Source of the DNA: JBMORL01 sp049322335 | GTDB lineage: Bacteria; Bacteroidota; Bacteroidia; Flavobacteriales_D; UBA2798 | Direction of reading: 5' to 3' | Length of the DNA: 64,000 nucleotides | NCBI GenBank assembly: GCA_049322335.1 | Contig: JBMORL010000036.1 | Location: 82,494-146,493, forward strand | Part shown: positions 43,485 through 52,035 of the stretch, piece by piece | How the letters are laid out: each line of letters starts with the position of its first letter | Position numbering within the stretch: position 1 is the first letter of the stretch | Position numbers and translations under genes: made by a program | Notes under the pieces: model-generated | The model's database searches: none | Seen by the model: only the letters and a program-made list of their open reading frames with translations | Told to the model about the DNA's origin: nothing

Positions 43485-44497
43485 AAATAAAACAGGATAT
43501 AAAAAGAATTATCATTAGCCGTACAGACAGTATTGGTGATGTAGTACTAACTCTTCCGCTTGCCGGTGCATTGAAAAAAAAATTTCCCGGCATATATATT
43601 ATTTTCCTGGGTAAGTCATATACAAGGGCGGTGGTGCAATGTTGCCCGCATATCGACCGCTTTCTGGATTTGGATGAATTCAGGAAATTAAAAGAAAGCG
43701 AGATCTGCGGTTTGTTACAACTATTGAAAGCTGATGCTATTCTTCATGTGTTTCCCAATAAAGAAATTGCCCGCTATGCCAAAAAAGCAAAGATCCCTGT
43801 GCGTATCGGAACAAGCCATCGTTTATTTCATTGGAACACCTGTAACTACCGAATAAACTTTACTCGAAAAAATTCTTTGCTGCACGAATCACAACTTAAT
43901 TTTCATTTGCTTTCACCATTGGGGATAACAGAAATTCCGTCTATGGACGAAGTGCAACAATTTTTATCTTTTCAAAATTCATATACTTTGCCCGAAAAAT
44001 GGAAAACCGTTTTTCATCCGGGAAAGAAAAAAATTATTCTTCACCCCAAATCAAAAGGAAGCGCGAGGGAATGGAGTTTGGAAAATTATTCTTCACTCAT
44101 CCACCTGCTTCCGAAAGACGAATACCAGGTATTTGTATCGGGAACGGAAGAAGAAAAAACAAAACTCTCCTCTTTTCTGCAACAACATAAAAAAGAAGTA
44201 ACCGATATTACGGGACAGTTGTCGTTAAATGAATTTATTGCTTTTATTAATGCCTGCGATGTGCTGGTAGCGGCAAGCACCGGCCCGTTACATATTGCTG
44301 CAGCACTGAGCAAAAAAGCCATTGGCATTTATCCTCCCATGCGCCCGATACATCCGGGACGATGGAAACCACTGGGACAACATGCTGTTGCATTATCCAT
44401 TGAAAAAACCTGCAACGATTGCAAAAGATCGGGAGATTGCCGTTGTGTGAATGAGGTTACTTCAGAAATGGTAGTCCGAAAAATTACGGTTGATTAA
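43481..44497 (+). CDS. Family 9 glycosyltransferase (ADP-heptose:LPS heptosyltransferase type)
   Basis: The protein has 338 residues and the GT-B fold of WaaC/WaaF. The N-terminal RIIISRTDSIGDVVLTLPLAGALKKKFP is the diagnostic opening, and the C-terminal half holds ILHPKSKGSAREWSLENYSSLI and ACDVLVAASTGPLHIAAALSKKAIGIYP for nucleotide-sugar binding. The start is GTG, overlapping the upstream stop. Its 3' end overlaps the convergent ligase-like gene by 14 bases. The actual sugar donor is inferred from family only. Confidence 0.9.
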   Translation: MKIKQDIKRIIISRTDSIGDVVLTLPLAGALKKKFPGIYIIFLGKSYTRAVVQCCPHIDRFLDLDEFRKLKESEICGLLQLLKADAILHVFPNKEIARYAKKAKIPVRIGTSHRLFHWNTCNYRINFTRKNSLLHESQLNFHLLSPLGITEIPSMDEVQQFLSFQNSYTLPEKWKTVFHPGKKKIILHPKSKGSAREWSLENYSSLIHLLPKDEYQVFVSGTEEEKTKLSSFLQQHKKEVTDITGQLSLNEFIAFINACDVLVAASTGPLHIAAALSKKAIGIYPPMRPIHPGRWKPLGQHAVALSIEKTCNDCKRSGDCRCVNEVTSEMVVRKITVD

Positions 44498-46067
44498 TTT
44501 GTTGTTCTCCATTGGCTTTACCGGGAATAAAAAACAACAACACCGCATTCAAAAAGGAAAAGAAGGTGACGCCTGCCTGTGTTTCCAGTGTGTCTTCGGT
44601 GAGGAATGACATGAAAGCAACAATAAAAAACGCAATATACAGCAGGTTCTTTTTTCGTATGGCTTTTAGCAGGGGAAGAATAAGCGCGGTAAGAAAAAGA
44701 GTAAGTCCAACGAGTCCGAATGCTACCATCACCGACAAAAACTGGTTATGCGAACGCAGGCGGTGTTCGTTATCGAGTAACGATTCATTTCTCTCGTACA
44801 TATTATTAAATGCCATCTGCACATCACCTGTTCCTACACCCACCCATTTGTTTTCTTTAAAGATCATCCAGCCGTTTTTCCAGAACTCCAGGCGCTGAAC
44901 GATGGAACCGCCAACAGGACTGAGTCCCTTAAAATAAATTTCCAGTTCGAAAAAAAACTGGTCGAGGCGTTTGTTGATGTTGTTGGAAACGGTGTAATGG
45001 TAATTGGGAATTCCGTTTTCAATATTTTTAATGTCTTCTTCTGTAAGCGCTTCCACTCCTTTTTTATCCTTCCGCAATCCCTTTGACGTCATATAACGGA
45101 CAATGGTATGCCGCAGCGGATGTTTTTGTTTATCCCACGAAGCGTAGGGCCAGCTGCTTCTTTTCATCCAGGCTTCTTCCAGTTCGCGGGGAGCGATATA
45201 AATATTGATAAATTTTCCGTTTTCTATTACCAGGTTTTTGATTTCGTGAATATATGGCTCACCGTTTTCGGTAGTAATATCGAGGTTTGAAATATCTTCT
45301 GTGGGCGTGAAAAAAAGAATAAACCGCTGGTGAATATGCCGTGAAGGAACAACCACCAGCACCACTGCCAGGGCAAAATATCCCAAACGCAGGTAAATGT
45401 TTCCTTTTTTAAGCGCGAGCACCAGTAAAAGGAAAAGAAGCAATGCCGAAAGAATAACGAAGCCGGTGGCGGAAATGAGCAGGTATAAAAAATAAACAAA
45501 CCAAAGAATTAAAAATACTACCGGCACCCGCAGGTTTTTTCTTTTCACAGAAAAATACACCAAAAGAGAAATGGCCACGCAAACCAGTAACGACAGGCGG
45601 ATATGCGAAATAAACAGCGAAATATTTCTTATATCGGCAATATCTTTTTTCGGGGGAATAACTCCAAGATAAACAAAAAAGGAAATGAATGTGGAGATCA
45701 GTACGCCAATAACAAAAACCGCCAGCAGGATATTTATTTTTTTCTCTTCGGGTCGGGGCATGGCATAAATAATCATAGGATAAAGCAACAACGGAATTTT
45801 GATACGGGCATCATTCAGCGCATACTGCATATCGTCAGAATAGAACATGCCGATAAGGTGCAGTGCATAAAAAGCAGCCATTCCCAGTATGATGCGATTA
45901 CTGAACGCCAGTTGAATTTTATACCACAGGTTTCCGTGAAACAGCCACGACACCACCAGGATAATTCCTCCCAGGCTCATGAAAAAATTTCCTAACGGCA
46001 TGCCTGCTGCTATAATAAGCAGGGCAATAAAATAAATGAGTTCCGAATGTTTTTTCAGGAATCCCAA
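44484..46067 (-). CDS. O-antigen ligase/polymerase-like (WaaL/Wzy) membrane protein
   Basis: A 527-residue protein with about ten hydrophobic segments in the first 240 residues and three at the C-terminus. They flank a large soluble loop (about 250-430), which is the topology of O-antigen ligases and polymerases. The conserved region just before the last helices includes WKNGWMIFKENKWVGVGTGDVQMAFNN and RSHNQFLSVMVAFGLVGLTLF, matching the Wzy_C / O-antigen ligase family. It presumably joins a glycan to lipid A-core or another acceptor on the periplasmic face. Confidence 0.85.
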   Translation of the reverse strand: MGFLKKHSELIYFIALLIIAAGMPLGNFFMSLGGIILVVSWLFHGNLWYKIQLAFSNRIILGMAAFYALHLIGMFYSDDMQYALNDARIKIPLLLYPMIIYAMPRPEEKKINILLAVFVIGVLISTFISFFVYLGVIPPKKDIADIRNISLFISHIRLSLLVCVAISLLVYFSVKRKNLRVPVVFLILWFVYFLYLLISATGFVILSALLLFLLLVLALKKGNIYLRLGYFALAVVLVVVPSRHIHQRFILFFTPTEDISNLDITTENGEPYIHEIKNLVIENGKFINIYIAPRELEEAWMKRSSWPYASWDKQKHPLRHTIVRYMTSKGLRKDKKGVEALTEEDIKNIENGIPNYHYTVSNNINKRLDQFFFELEIYFKGLSPVGGSIVQRLEFWKNGWMIFKENKWVGVGTGDVQMAFNNMYERNESLLDNEHRLRSHNQFLSVMVAFGLVGLTLFLTALILPLLKAIRKKNLLYIAFFIVAFMSFLTEDTLETQAGVTFFSFLNAVLLFFIPGKANGEQQINQP

Positions 46068-46077
46068 CGTGTTGCGG

Positions 46078-47748
46078 TTATGGTTTTACAGTACCGTTAA
46101 GTATTCCCTTGTATTTTTCCGTATCATTCAGTATTTCTACTGCTTTGAGGATCACCTGGTCGTTTTTCAATGACAGCTCTACCCTTCCGTTCTGGAAATA
46201 ATAGCGCGAAACAATTTCATTTTCCAGTATTTCTTTTATTTCGCTGCGAAACTTCATAAGATCTGATTTTTTGTCGGGTTTTATTTTGTTGAGCAGGGCT
46301 TCAAATTCTTTTTCCGATCCTTCGTAATATTTTTCTTTTTCAGCTGTTTTTTTCAGTTCTTCGAATTTCACTTCACTGGATGTCTGGTAACTGATTTCCC
46401 TGTCTTTGATATATTCCAGGAATTGTTCGTATTGTTTTTCGGTAAGTGTAAACGTTTTTGCGGCATCAATCTTTTCGTTTTCTTTTCTGAATTTTGTGGC
46501 AAAATCAAAAATCAGGTCGTTGGCGTAAATGGCAGCAGTAATTTTGCTGTATTCTTTTTCTTCTACTTTTATATCCGGATCAATGCCGCGTGCGTCAAAT
46601 ACTTCTCTTCCGTTTTTGGTTTTGAATTTTCCCACCAGCGAATCGGCAAACACAATGGCTTTTCCGCTTTGGTCTTTATGCGAATAATCCAGTTTCTGAA
46701 TACATCTTCCGCTGGGAGTATAATACTTGGCCACTGTTATTTTCACCATCGAATTAAACGGAAGCTGTTTGGTTTGCTGCACCAATCCTTTTCCGTATGA
46801 ACGGTTTCCAATTATTATTCCACGGTCGAGGTCCTGTATTCCTCCCGCAACAATTTCTGATGCAGAAGCCGAGCCACCATCAATCAAAACGGCCACCGGT
46901 ATTTGTGTATCCAGCGGTTCTTCTTTTCCGTGATATACGGCACTCATTCCCTGCATGCGTCCTTTCTGGCTTACAATTTCCTGTCCCCGTGGCACAAAAA
47001 TATTTACAATGTTCACTGCTTCCATCAATAATCCTCCGCCATTTCCGCGAAGGTCGAATACCAGTTTTTTCATTCCCTTTTTTTCTTTCAGGTCGCGGAA
47101 TGCCGCTTTTACTTCGCTGCTGGCCGTTTGGGTAAATCCATTGAGTTTGATATATCCTGTTTCAGCATCAATCATTCCGTAATAGGGAACGTCTTTAATT
47201 TTTATTTCTTCCCGCGTAAGTGTTTTTTCAAAAGGTTCTTCTCCTTCGCGTTTCACTTTTAACTTTACTGTTGTGCCTGCCTGGCCTTTCAGAAAGCGGC
47301 TTACTTCGTCTGATGTTTTTCCTTCCAGCAGCTTTCCGTCAATTTCAAGTATTTTATCACCTGCCATTAAACCTGCTTTTTGTGCGGGATATCCTTCGTA
47401 GGGATCGGTGATCATCACGTATTTTTCGCGGGTGCGGATGAGTGCACCAATTCCGCCATACTGCCCGGTGGTCATAAAACGATAATCTTCAATATCCGAT
47501 TCAGGAATGTAAACAGTATAGGGATCGAGGGATTTGAGCATTCCGTCAATTCCCTCTTTCATTAGTTTTCCGGGTTGCGGTTCGTCTACATAAAAGGCAT
47601 GTACTTCCTTGTAAACGCTTCCGAAAATTTCGATGTTTTTCGACAATTCAAAATCATTGCTTTCAACCGGTGTGAAAGAAAGCGAAAAAAATCCGGCCGT
47701 GGCTACTGTTACCAGGAAAGCAAAAACCACGAGATGTAATTTTTTCAT
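46078..47748 (-). CDS. S41 family carboxyl-terminal processing protease
   Basis: An exported serine protease of 556 residues. An N-terminal signal/anchor (1-25) precedes a cap region, a PDZ domain (about 90-180: GGIGALIRTREKYVMITDPYEGYPAQKAGLMAGDKILEIDG region) and the S41 catalytic core. VLIDGGSASASEIVAGGIQD carries the nucleophilic Ser and IIIGNRSYGKGLVQ the general-base Lys. The C-terminal 150 residues form a Lys/Glu-rich helical extension typical of Bacteroidota CtpA homologues. It follows rnpA by 13 bases on the same strand. Confidence 0.94.
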   Translation of the reverse strand: MKKLHLVVFAFLVTVATAGFFSLSFTPVESNDFELSKNIEIFGSVYKEVHAFYVDEPQPGKLMKEGIDGMLKSLDPYTVYIPESDIEDYRFMTTGQYGGIGALIRTREKYVMITDPYEGYPAQKAGLMAGDKILEIDGKLLEGKTSDEVSRFLKGQAGTTVKLKVKREGEEPFEKTLTREEIKIKDVPYYGMIDAETGYIKLNGFTQTASSEVKAAFRDLKEKKGMKKLVFDLRGNGGGLLMEAVNIVNIFVPRGQEIVSQKGRMQGMSAVYHGKEEPLDTQIPVAVLIDGGSASASEIVAGGIQDLDRGIIIGNRSYGKGLVQQTKQLPFNSMVKITVAKYYTPSGRCIQKLDYSHKDQSGKAIVFADSLVGKFKTKNGREVFDARGIDPDIKVEEKEYSKITAAIYANDLIFDFATKFRKENEKIDAAKTFTLTEKQYEQFLEYIKDREISYQTSSEVKFEELKKTAEKEKYYEGSEKEFEALLNKIKPDKKSDLMKFRSEIKEILENEIVSRYYFQNGRVELSLKNDQVILKAVEILNDTEKYKGILNGTVKP

Positions 47749-47761
47749 ACTATATATTTTT

Positions 47762-48151
47762 TCAGTTTCCGTTTACTTCTTTCAGCAAACGTTGTAAAAG
47801 TAAGATTATTTTCTCCCTGATGGCCATAAACACAGGAATCTCGTTTGCCGTGAAAACGATGGCAAACTGTATTTTTTTTTCCTTTTCATTCAATCCATCC
47901 AGGAGCAAACTTTTATTGAGGCGATAAGCTTCCCTTACCATACGTTTTATACGGTTTCGGGAGGTGGCAAGTTTGATTTTCTTTTTAGGGACGGCTATCA
48001 GCAGTTGAGCGGGATTTTTTGCGGATGAGCTGCATTCTTCCCAATATACCCTGAAAAAACCCGACTGAAAAGAATGGCCTTTAAGGAATAGTTTTTCTAT
48101 CCTTTTTTTTCCTGCCAGGCGTTCGTTTCGTGAAAATCCGAATTTTTTCAT
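47762..48151 (-). CDS. rnpA: Ribonuclease P protein component
   Basis: RnpA binds the catalytic P RNA and aids tRNA 5' maturation. The 129-residue protein begins MKKFGFSRNERLAGKKRIEKLF and has the signature KLATSRNRIKRMVREAYRLNK (RNRxKRxxRE), which contacts P RNA. Unlike the textbook layout, rpmH does not sit beside it; the neighbours are a hemD-like gene and an S41 protease, an order I associate with other Bacteroidota. Confidence 0.96.
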   Translation of the reverse strand: MKKFGFSRNERLAGKKRIEKLFLKGHSFQSGFFRVYWEECSSSAKNPAQLLIAVPKKKIKLATSRNRIKRMVREAYRLNKSLLLDGLNEKEKKIQFAIVFTANEIPVFMAIREKIILLLQRLLKEVNGN

Positions 48152-48161
48152 GTGTAAAAAA

Positions 48162-48185
48162 AAAGGGACGCTACAGCGTCCCTTT
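48162..48185 (-). terminator. Terminator between the hemD-like gene and rnpA
   Basis: Arms 48162-48172 and 48175-48185 are exactly complementary, followed by TTTTTTTTAC on the minus strand just after the hemD-like stop. Only ten bases separate it from the rnpA start, so it may also attenuate rnpA. Confidence 0.8.
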
Positions 48186-48203
48186 CAGCTATAGCGAAGT
48201 TAC

Positions 48204-48974
48204 TTATTTTTCCTTATCGTTTTTGATAAAATACTCAATAGCCATTGTCATACTGGGCGCATTGGGCATCGGGGCCTGAACATCCAGCCGCAGCCCGGCA
48301 TCTTTTACTGCAGAAGCGGTGGTGGCACCAAAGGCTGCAATACGTGTTTTATTCTGCCTGAATTTGGGGAAATTCTTAAACAACGATTCAATTCCCTGCG
48401 GAGAGAAAAACACCAGCATATCATAATTGATATTGGCCAGGTCGGAAAGGTCGCTGGCAACGGTTTTATACAGCACTGTTTTGGAATATTTGATCCCATG
48501 CTGATCGAGTACATCGGTGATCTCCTGTTTGTGGATATCGGAACAAGGCAACAGGAATCTTTCTTCTTTATGTTTTTTGATTACATCCAGCAACTCAACG
48601 AATTTTTGTTTGCCGTGAAAAATTTTACGTTTGCGGTAAATCACATATTTCTGCAGGTAATATGCGGTGGATTCTGAAATGCAGAAATACTTCATTGTGT
48701 CGGGGACGGTGAAGCGCATCTCTTTGCAAATACGAAAAAAATGATCGACAGCATTACGGCTTGTCATAATGACTGCCGTATGCTCAGCAAGATTGATCCG
48801 GTCTTTCCTGAACTCTTTTGCGTCCACTCCTTCAATGTGAATAAAGGGACGAAAGTCGACTTTCAGTTTGTACTTTTTCGATAACTCGCCATAAGGGTTT
48901 TTTTCACTCTCTGGCGGCACCTGCGATACAAGGATACTTTTGATAGCCAATTGCACCCGTTTTAAATTTGACAT
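48204..48974 (-). CDS. Uroporphyrinogen-III synthase family protein (stand-alone HemD-like)
   Basis: About 256 residues from MSNLKRVQLAIKSILVSQVPP (an in-frame start at 49016 would overlap the upstream gene by 20 bases). The two-lobed HemD fold is suggested by DFRPFIHIEGV, AVIMTSRNAVDHFFRIC, KYFCISESTAYYLQKY, FLLPCSDIHKQEITDVL and DMLVFFSPQGIESLF. The genome segment also encodes a second HemD domain fused to HemC at 53229-54785. This copy sits with DUF4271 and rnpA, a pairing I associate with other Bacteroidota. Whether it is catalytically active is not clear, since HemD has few strictly conserved residues. Confidence 0.85.
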   Translation of the reverse strand: MSNLKRVQLAIKSILVSQVPPESEKNPYGELSKKYKLKVDFRPFIHIEGVDAKEFRKDRINLAEHTAVIMTSRNAVDHFFRICKEMRFTVPDTMKYFCISESTAYYLQKYVIYRKRKIFHGKQKFVELLDVIKKHKEERFLLPCSDIHKQEITDVLDQHGIKYSKTVLYKTVASDLSDLANINYDMLVFFSPQGIESLFKNFPKFRQNKTRIAAFGATTASAVKDAGLRLDVQAPMPNAPSMTMAIEYFIKNDKEK

Positions 48975-48996
48975 TCCTTCTTCAACTTTCGGCAAA

Positions 48997-49821
48997 TCAG
49001 CCGATTTCGCTGTCAAACACCCTTACCAAAACGATTAAGGGTGTAATTTCAAGGGTGCAAAGATATAAAAATAAATAAAATGCACTACTTCCCGTGTTTA
49101 ATCCCACTATGAATCCCCTTGCCATCCTCACGAGGTAAAAAACCACTGTTTCGGCAATGGCAAACCATAGAGCAGCTTCCTTCAACGGGCCATCTGCAAA
49201 GCAAGCAATTATAACAGGGGGAATGAGGGCGATACCCAGCGCCTGGTTAAAGAAAAACAGGTTAAAACGGTCTTCTGCCTGCCCCCCATCTTCCCCAATA
49301 ATAAATCTCACCATTTTTTTCACCGTGCTTTTAGCCAGTAAGCTTACCCACACCCCGGCAAATAAAACAGAATATAAAAGCAGTCCCTCCCAACCCGGAA
49401 TTTCAATGGAAAAATAGCGGGTACACATGTAAATGACCATAGCAGTAACCAGGCAATAATTGACCGACAGCAGAACTGAAAATGGATGATTTAGCGCTCT
49501 TTCTTCCCGCATCGCCAGTTTCATATAGCGGGAGGCGAGCAAGGATTGAAACAATTGCCTGTATTTATGATGATATCCTACCCGGGCCACAATAAAAATG
49601 ATAACCACTGCCATACTAACACCCACCATCCAGTTTTGCTCTGAAACGGAATATCGCTGAAATCCGAAACCATCATTTATTCCGCGTTGTGATTTTTGAA
49701 ATTTTCCGTTTTGAGACAACTCAATTATTTCCTGTTTCGACTCATTGTAAAAGGAGATTTCCTTTGCCGTAGTGTCGGGCGGGATATATAGAATTTTAAC
49801 ATCGTTGTTAATTACCGGCAT
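48997..49821 (-). CDS. DUF4271 membrane protein
   Basis: The protein has 274 residues. The N-terminal 75 residues are soluble and polar, followed by about six or seven hydrophobic segments. The DUF4271 pattern appears in ARVGYHHKYRQLFQSLLASRYMKLAMREERALNHPFSVLLSVNYCL and in the C-terminal AETVVFYLVRMARGFIVGLNTGSSAFYLFLYLCTLEITPLIVL. The domain's role is unknown. It overlaps or adjoins the hemD-like gene and is divergent from an acyl-CoA dehydrogenase. The ATG is five bases from a -7 element. Confidence 0.88.
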   Translation of the reverse strand: MPVINNDVKILYIPPDTTAKEISFYNESKQEIIELSQNGKFQKSQRGINDGFGFQRYSVSEQNWMVGVSMAVVIIFIVARVGYHHKYRQLFQSLLASRYMKLAMREERALNHPFSVLLSVNYCLVTAMVIYMCTRYFSIEIPGWEGLLLYSVLFAGVWVSLLAKSTVKKMVRFIIGEDGGQAEDRFNLFFFNQALGIALIPPVIIACFADGPLKEAALWFAIAETVVFYLVRMARGFIVGLNTGSSAFYLFLYLCTLEITPLIVLVRVFDSEIG

Positions 49822-49826
49822 CGTTA

Positions 49827-49834
49827 CAAAAGTA
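49827..49834 (-). promoter_or_regulatory. -7 element (TACTTTTG) for DUF4271-hemD-like
   Basis: The complement reads TACTTTTG, then TAACG and the ATG at 49821, predicting a leaderless or nearly leaderless transcript. Confidence 0.6.
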
Positions 49835-49880
49835 AAGAGAGCCTGCTCCTGTTCTTCATTTTGGCGAAATTAATTTTACC

Positions 49881-49888
49881 TACTTTTG
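49881..49888 (+). promoter_or_regulatory. -7 element (TACTTTTG) for the acyl-CoA dehydrogenase gene
   Basis: TACTTTTG matches TAnnTTTG and lies 16 bases before the ATG at 49905, giving a leader of about ten bases. Confidence 0.6.
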
Positions 49889-49904
49889 CGCAAAACAAAT
49901 TTTT

Positions 49905-51104
49905 ATGGCACGTACCGATCTTTTCCAGGCTCCCGATTATTATCAGCTGGATGAATTACTTACCGAAGAGCACAAAATGGTTCGCGATGCCGCCCGTGCC
50001 TGGGTGAAAAAAGAAGTTACTCCCATTATCGAAGAGCATTACGAAAAAGCCACTTTTCCCAAACACCTGATAAAGGGTTTGGCCGAGATCGGGGCATTCG
50101 GCCCTTATATTCCACAGGAATATGGCGGAGCGGGATTAGACCAAATCTCTTATGGATTGATTATGCAGGAACTGGAAAGAGCTGATTCGGGAATCCGTTC
50201 TACTGCCTCGGTGCAAAGTTCACTGGTGATGTATCCTATCTGGAAATACGGAAGTGAAGAACAACGAAAAAAATACTTACCCAAACTGGCATCAGGAGAA
50301 TTTATTGGTTGTTTTGGATTAACAGAACCCGACTTTGGATCGAATCCGGGTGGAATGATCACCAACTTTAAAGACAAAGGCGATCACTATTTACTGAACG
50401 GAGCAAAAATGTGGATATCGAATGCACCGTTTGCAGATATCGCTGTAGTGTGGGCAAAAGACGAAACAGGAAGAATTCACGGATTGATAGTGGAAAGAGG
50501 AATGGCCGGGTTTACCACTCCCGAAACTCATGGCAAATGGTCGTTGCGCGCATCCGCCACCGGTGAACTGGTTTTTGACAATGTAAAAGTTCCGAAAGAA
50601 AATTTATTGCCCGGCAAATCAGGATTGGGTGCGCCACTGGGTTGTTTGGATTCGGCCCGCTACGGAATTGCATGGGGAGCGATTGGCGCTGCGATGGATT
50701 GTTACGATTCTGCCCTGCGCTATTCCAAAGAAAGAATCCAGTTTGATGTTCCCATTGCCGCATTTCAGCTGACGCAAAAAAAACTGGCTGAGTTTCTAAC
50801 GGAGATCACCAAAGCGCAGTTGCTGACCTGGCGACTTGGAGTATTAAGAAATGAAGGCCGCGCTACTACTGCACAAATTTCAATGGCTAAAAGAAACAAT
50901 GTTCACATGGCTATTACCATTGCCCGTGATGCAAGGCAAATTCACGGTGGTATGGGAATCACAAACGAATATCCTATCATGCGCCACATGATGAATCTCG
51001 AATCAGTAATCACTTATGAAGGAACACATGATATTCATTTGCTCATTACCGGAAATGATATTACGGGAATTCCTGCGTTTAAAACGGCTCCGGTGGAGAA
51101 GTGA
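49905..51104 (+). CDS. Acyl-CoA dehydrogenase, glutaryl-CoA dehydrogenase-like
   Basis: An FAD enzyme of 399 residues that oxidises acyl-CoA at the alpha-beta bond. The family blocks GCFGLTEPDFGSNPGGM (substrate/FAD), GAKMWISNAPFADIAVVWAK, RQIHGGMGITNEYPIMRHMMNLE and the catalytic Glu in VITYEGTHDIH are present. The sequence from DYYQLDELLTEEHKMVRDAARAWVKKEVTP fits the GcdH branch, which decarboxylates glutaryl-CoA to crotonyl-CoA in lysine and tryptophan breakdown. It is monocistronic and followed by repeats. Confidence 0.92.
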   Translation: MARTDLFQAPDYYQLDELLTEEHKMVRDAARAWVKKEVTPIIEEHYEKATFPKHLIKGLAEIGAFGPYIPQEYGGAGLDQISYGLIMQELERADSGIRSTASVQSSLVMYPIWKYGSEEQRKKYLPKLASGEFIGCFGLTEPDFGSNPGGMITNFKDKGDHYLLNGAKMWISNAPFADIAVVWAKDETGRIHGLIVERGMAGFTTPETHGKWSLRASATGELVFDNVKVPKENLLPGKSGLGAPLGCLDSARYGIAWGAIGAAMDCYDSALRYSKERIQFDVPIAAFQLTQKKLAEFLTEITKAQLLTWRLGVLRNEGRATTAQISMAKRNNVHMAITIARDARQIHGGMGITNEYPIMRHMMNLESVITYEGTHDIHLLITGNDITGIPAFKTAPVEK

Positions 51105-51192
51105 AAAATGCCTGTGTCGGGCAGGCATGAGACAGGAGCCATGAGAGAGAAATACCGGTAAAAAATAATTGCTATTCTAAAAACACTTTTCT

Positions 51193-51283
51193 GAAATTGA
51201 ACCCCTTCAGGGTTCCTGGTATTTTTTGATTCAATAACCCCGGATGTATCCGGGGTTAATTATATTAAATCCCTTTGGGATTT
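51193..51283. repeat. Triple-hairpin repeat, copy 1
   Basis: A 91-base unit with three palindromes: GAACCC/GGGTTC (51199-51215), AACCCCGGAT/ATCCGGGGTT (51236-51257) and AAATCCC/GGGATTT (51267-51283). It is identical to 53078-53168 except at 51221 (A versus G). The arrangement resembles REP-type elements associated with Y1 transposases. Confidence 0.9.
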
Positions 51284-51424
51284 TAAATTCCGAATTCCGT
51301 AGTTAAATAATCTCCAATAGTAATCCCGGGAAGGGCGTATTTTAGATTATATACACCTGAAGTTTGAATATTAATATGAACAGACATTAGTTATTGCAAT
51401 TAATTATTTTTAAGTGTCATTTAA
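51284..51424. other. AT-rich spacer with no gene
   Basis: Between two hairpin clusters downstream of the transposase gene I see no open frame or further palindrome of note. Confidence 0.5.
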
Positions 51425-51508
51425 GAAGCCCAAAGGGCTTCAATATAAATAACCCCCGGTATTACCGGGGGTAAAAATCAATTAATCATCCGAACCCTGA
51501 AAGGGTTC
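51425..51508. repeat. Triple-hairpin repeat, diverged inverted copy
   Basis: Three palindromes in reverse order to copy 1: GAAGCCC/GGGCTTC (51425-51441), ACCCCCGGT/ACCGGGGGT (51452-51472) and GAACCC/GGGTTC (51492-51508). It ends 20 bases from the transposase stop, so it is the element nearest the gene. Confidence 0.8.
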
Positions 51509-51528
51509 AATCTCACTCACCGGTTTTT

Positions 51529-51975
51529 TCAAAGAAGATACTTTTCTTCAAACGCTATAACATGTTCCGTCAAAAGCTCCTTATATTCTTCAATAAACGT
51601 TTTCTTTTGATGATGTATTTCCTGGTTCTTTACATAATTGATCAGGTTCATTTTTTCAGAATATGCATAGGTAAATGCCCCATATCCCTCCTGCCACCCA
51701 TTAAACTCTTTGAACAATCCTTTTGACTTTATGAAAGATGAAGATGACATTTTTATGTCCTTTATCAAAGAAGAAAGTGCAACAGAAGGATGGACATGAG
51801 TAATTATATGCACATGATCTGTCACTCCTCCTACCTGGTACAAATGACAGTTTTTATTTTTCAAAACTCCTGAAAAATACCGGAAAAGTTCATCACGATT
51901 TTCTTTTATTAAAGTATGTTCCCTGTATTTAGTGCTGAAAACAATTTGATAAAGTAATTGTGTAAATGTGCTCAT
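51529..51975 (-). CDS. IS200/IS605-type Y1 (REP-associated, RAYT-like) transposase
   Basis: The protein has 148 residues. It carries the HUH metal motif in TDHVHIITHVHPSVALSSL and the catalytic tyrosine in LINYVKNQEIHHQKKTF, both in the places seen in TnpA/RAYT enzymes, so it looks intact. Y1 enzymes cut single-stranded DNA at hairpin-marked ends. Here hairpin clusters lie on one side within 20 bases and again at 51193 and 53078. No TnpB gene accompanies it. It may be a resident RAYT rather than a complete insertion sequence. Confidence 0.9.
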   Translation of the reverse strand: MSTFTQLLYQIVFSTKYREHTLIKENRDELFRYFSGVLKNKNCHLYQVGGVTDHVHIITHVHPSVALSSLIKDIKMSSSSFIKSKGLFKEFNGWQEGYGAFTYAYSEKMNLINYVKNQEIHHQKKTFIEEYKELLTEHVIAFEEKYLL

Positions 51976-52035
51976 TATTGTTTTTTCAGCAAAGAAAGTG
52001 TTTACAGTAATAGCTACAGGAAATAACTACAAAAT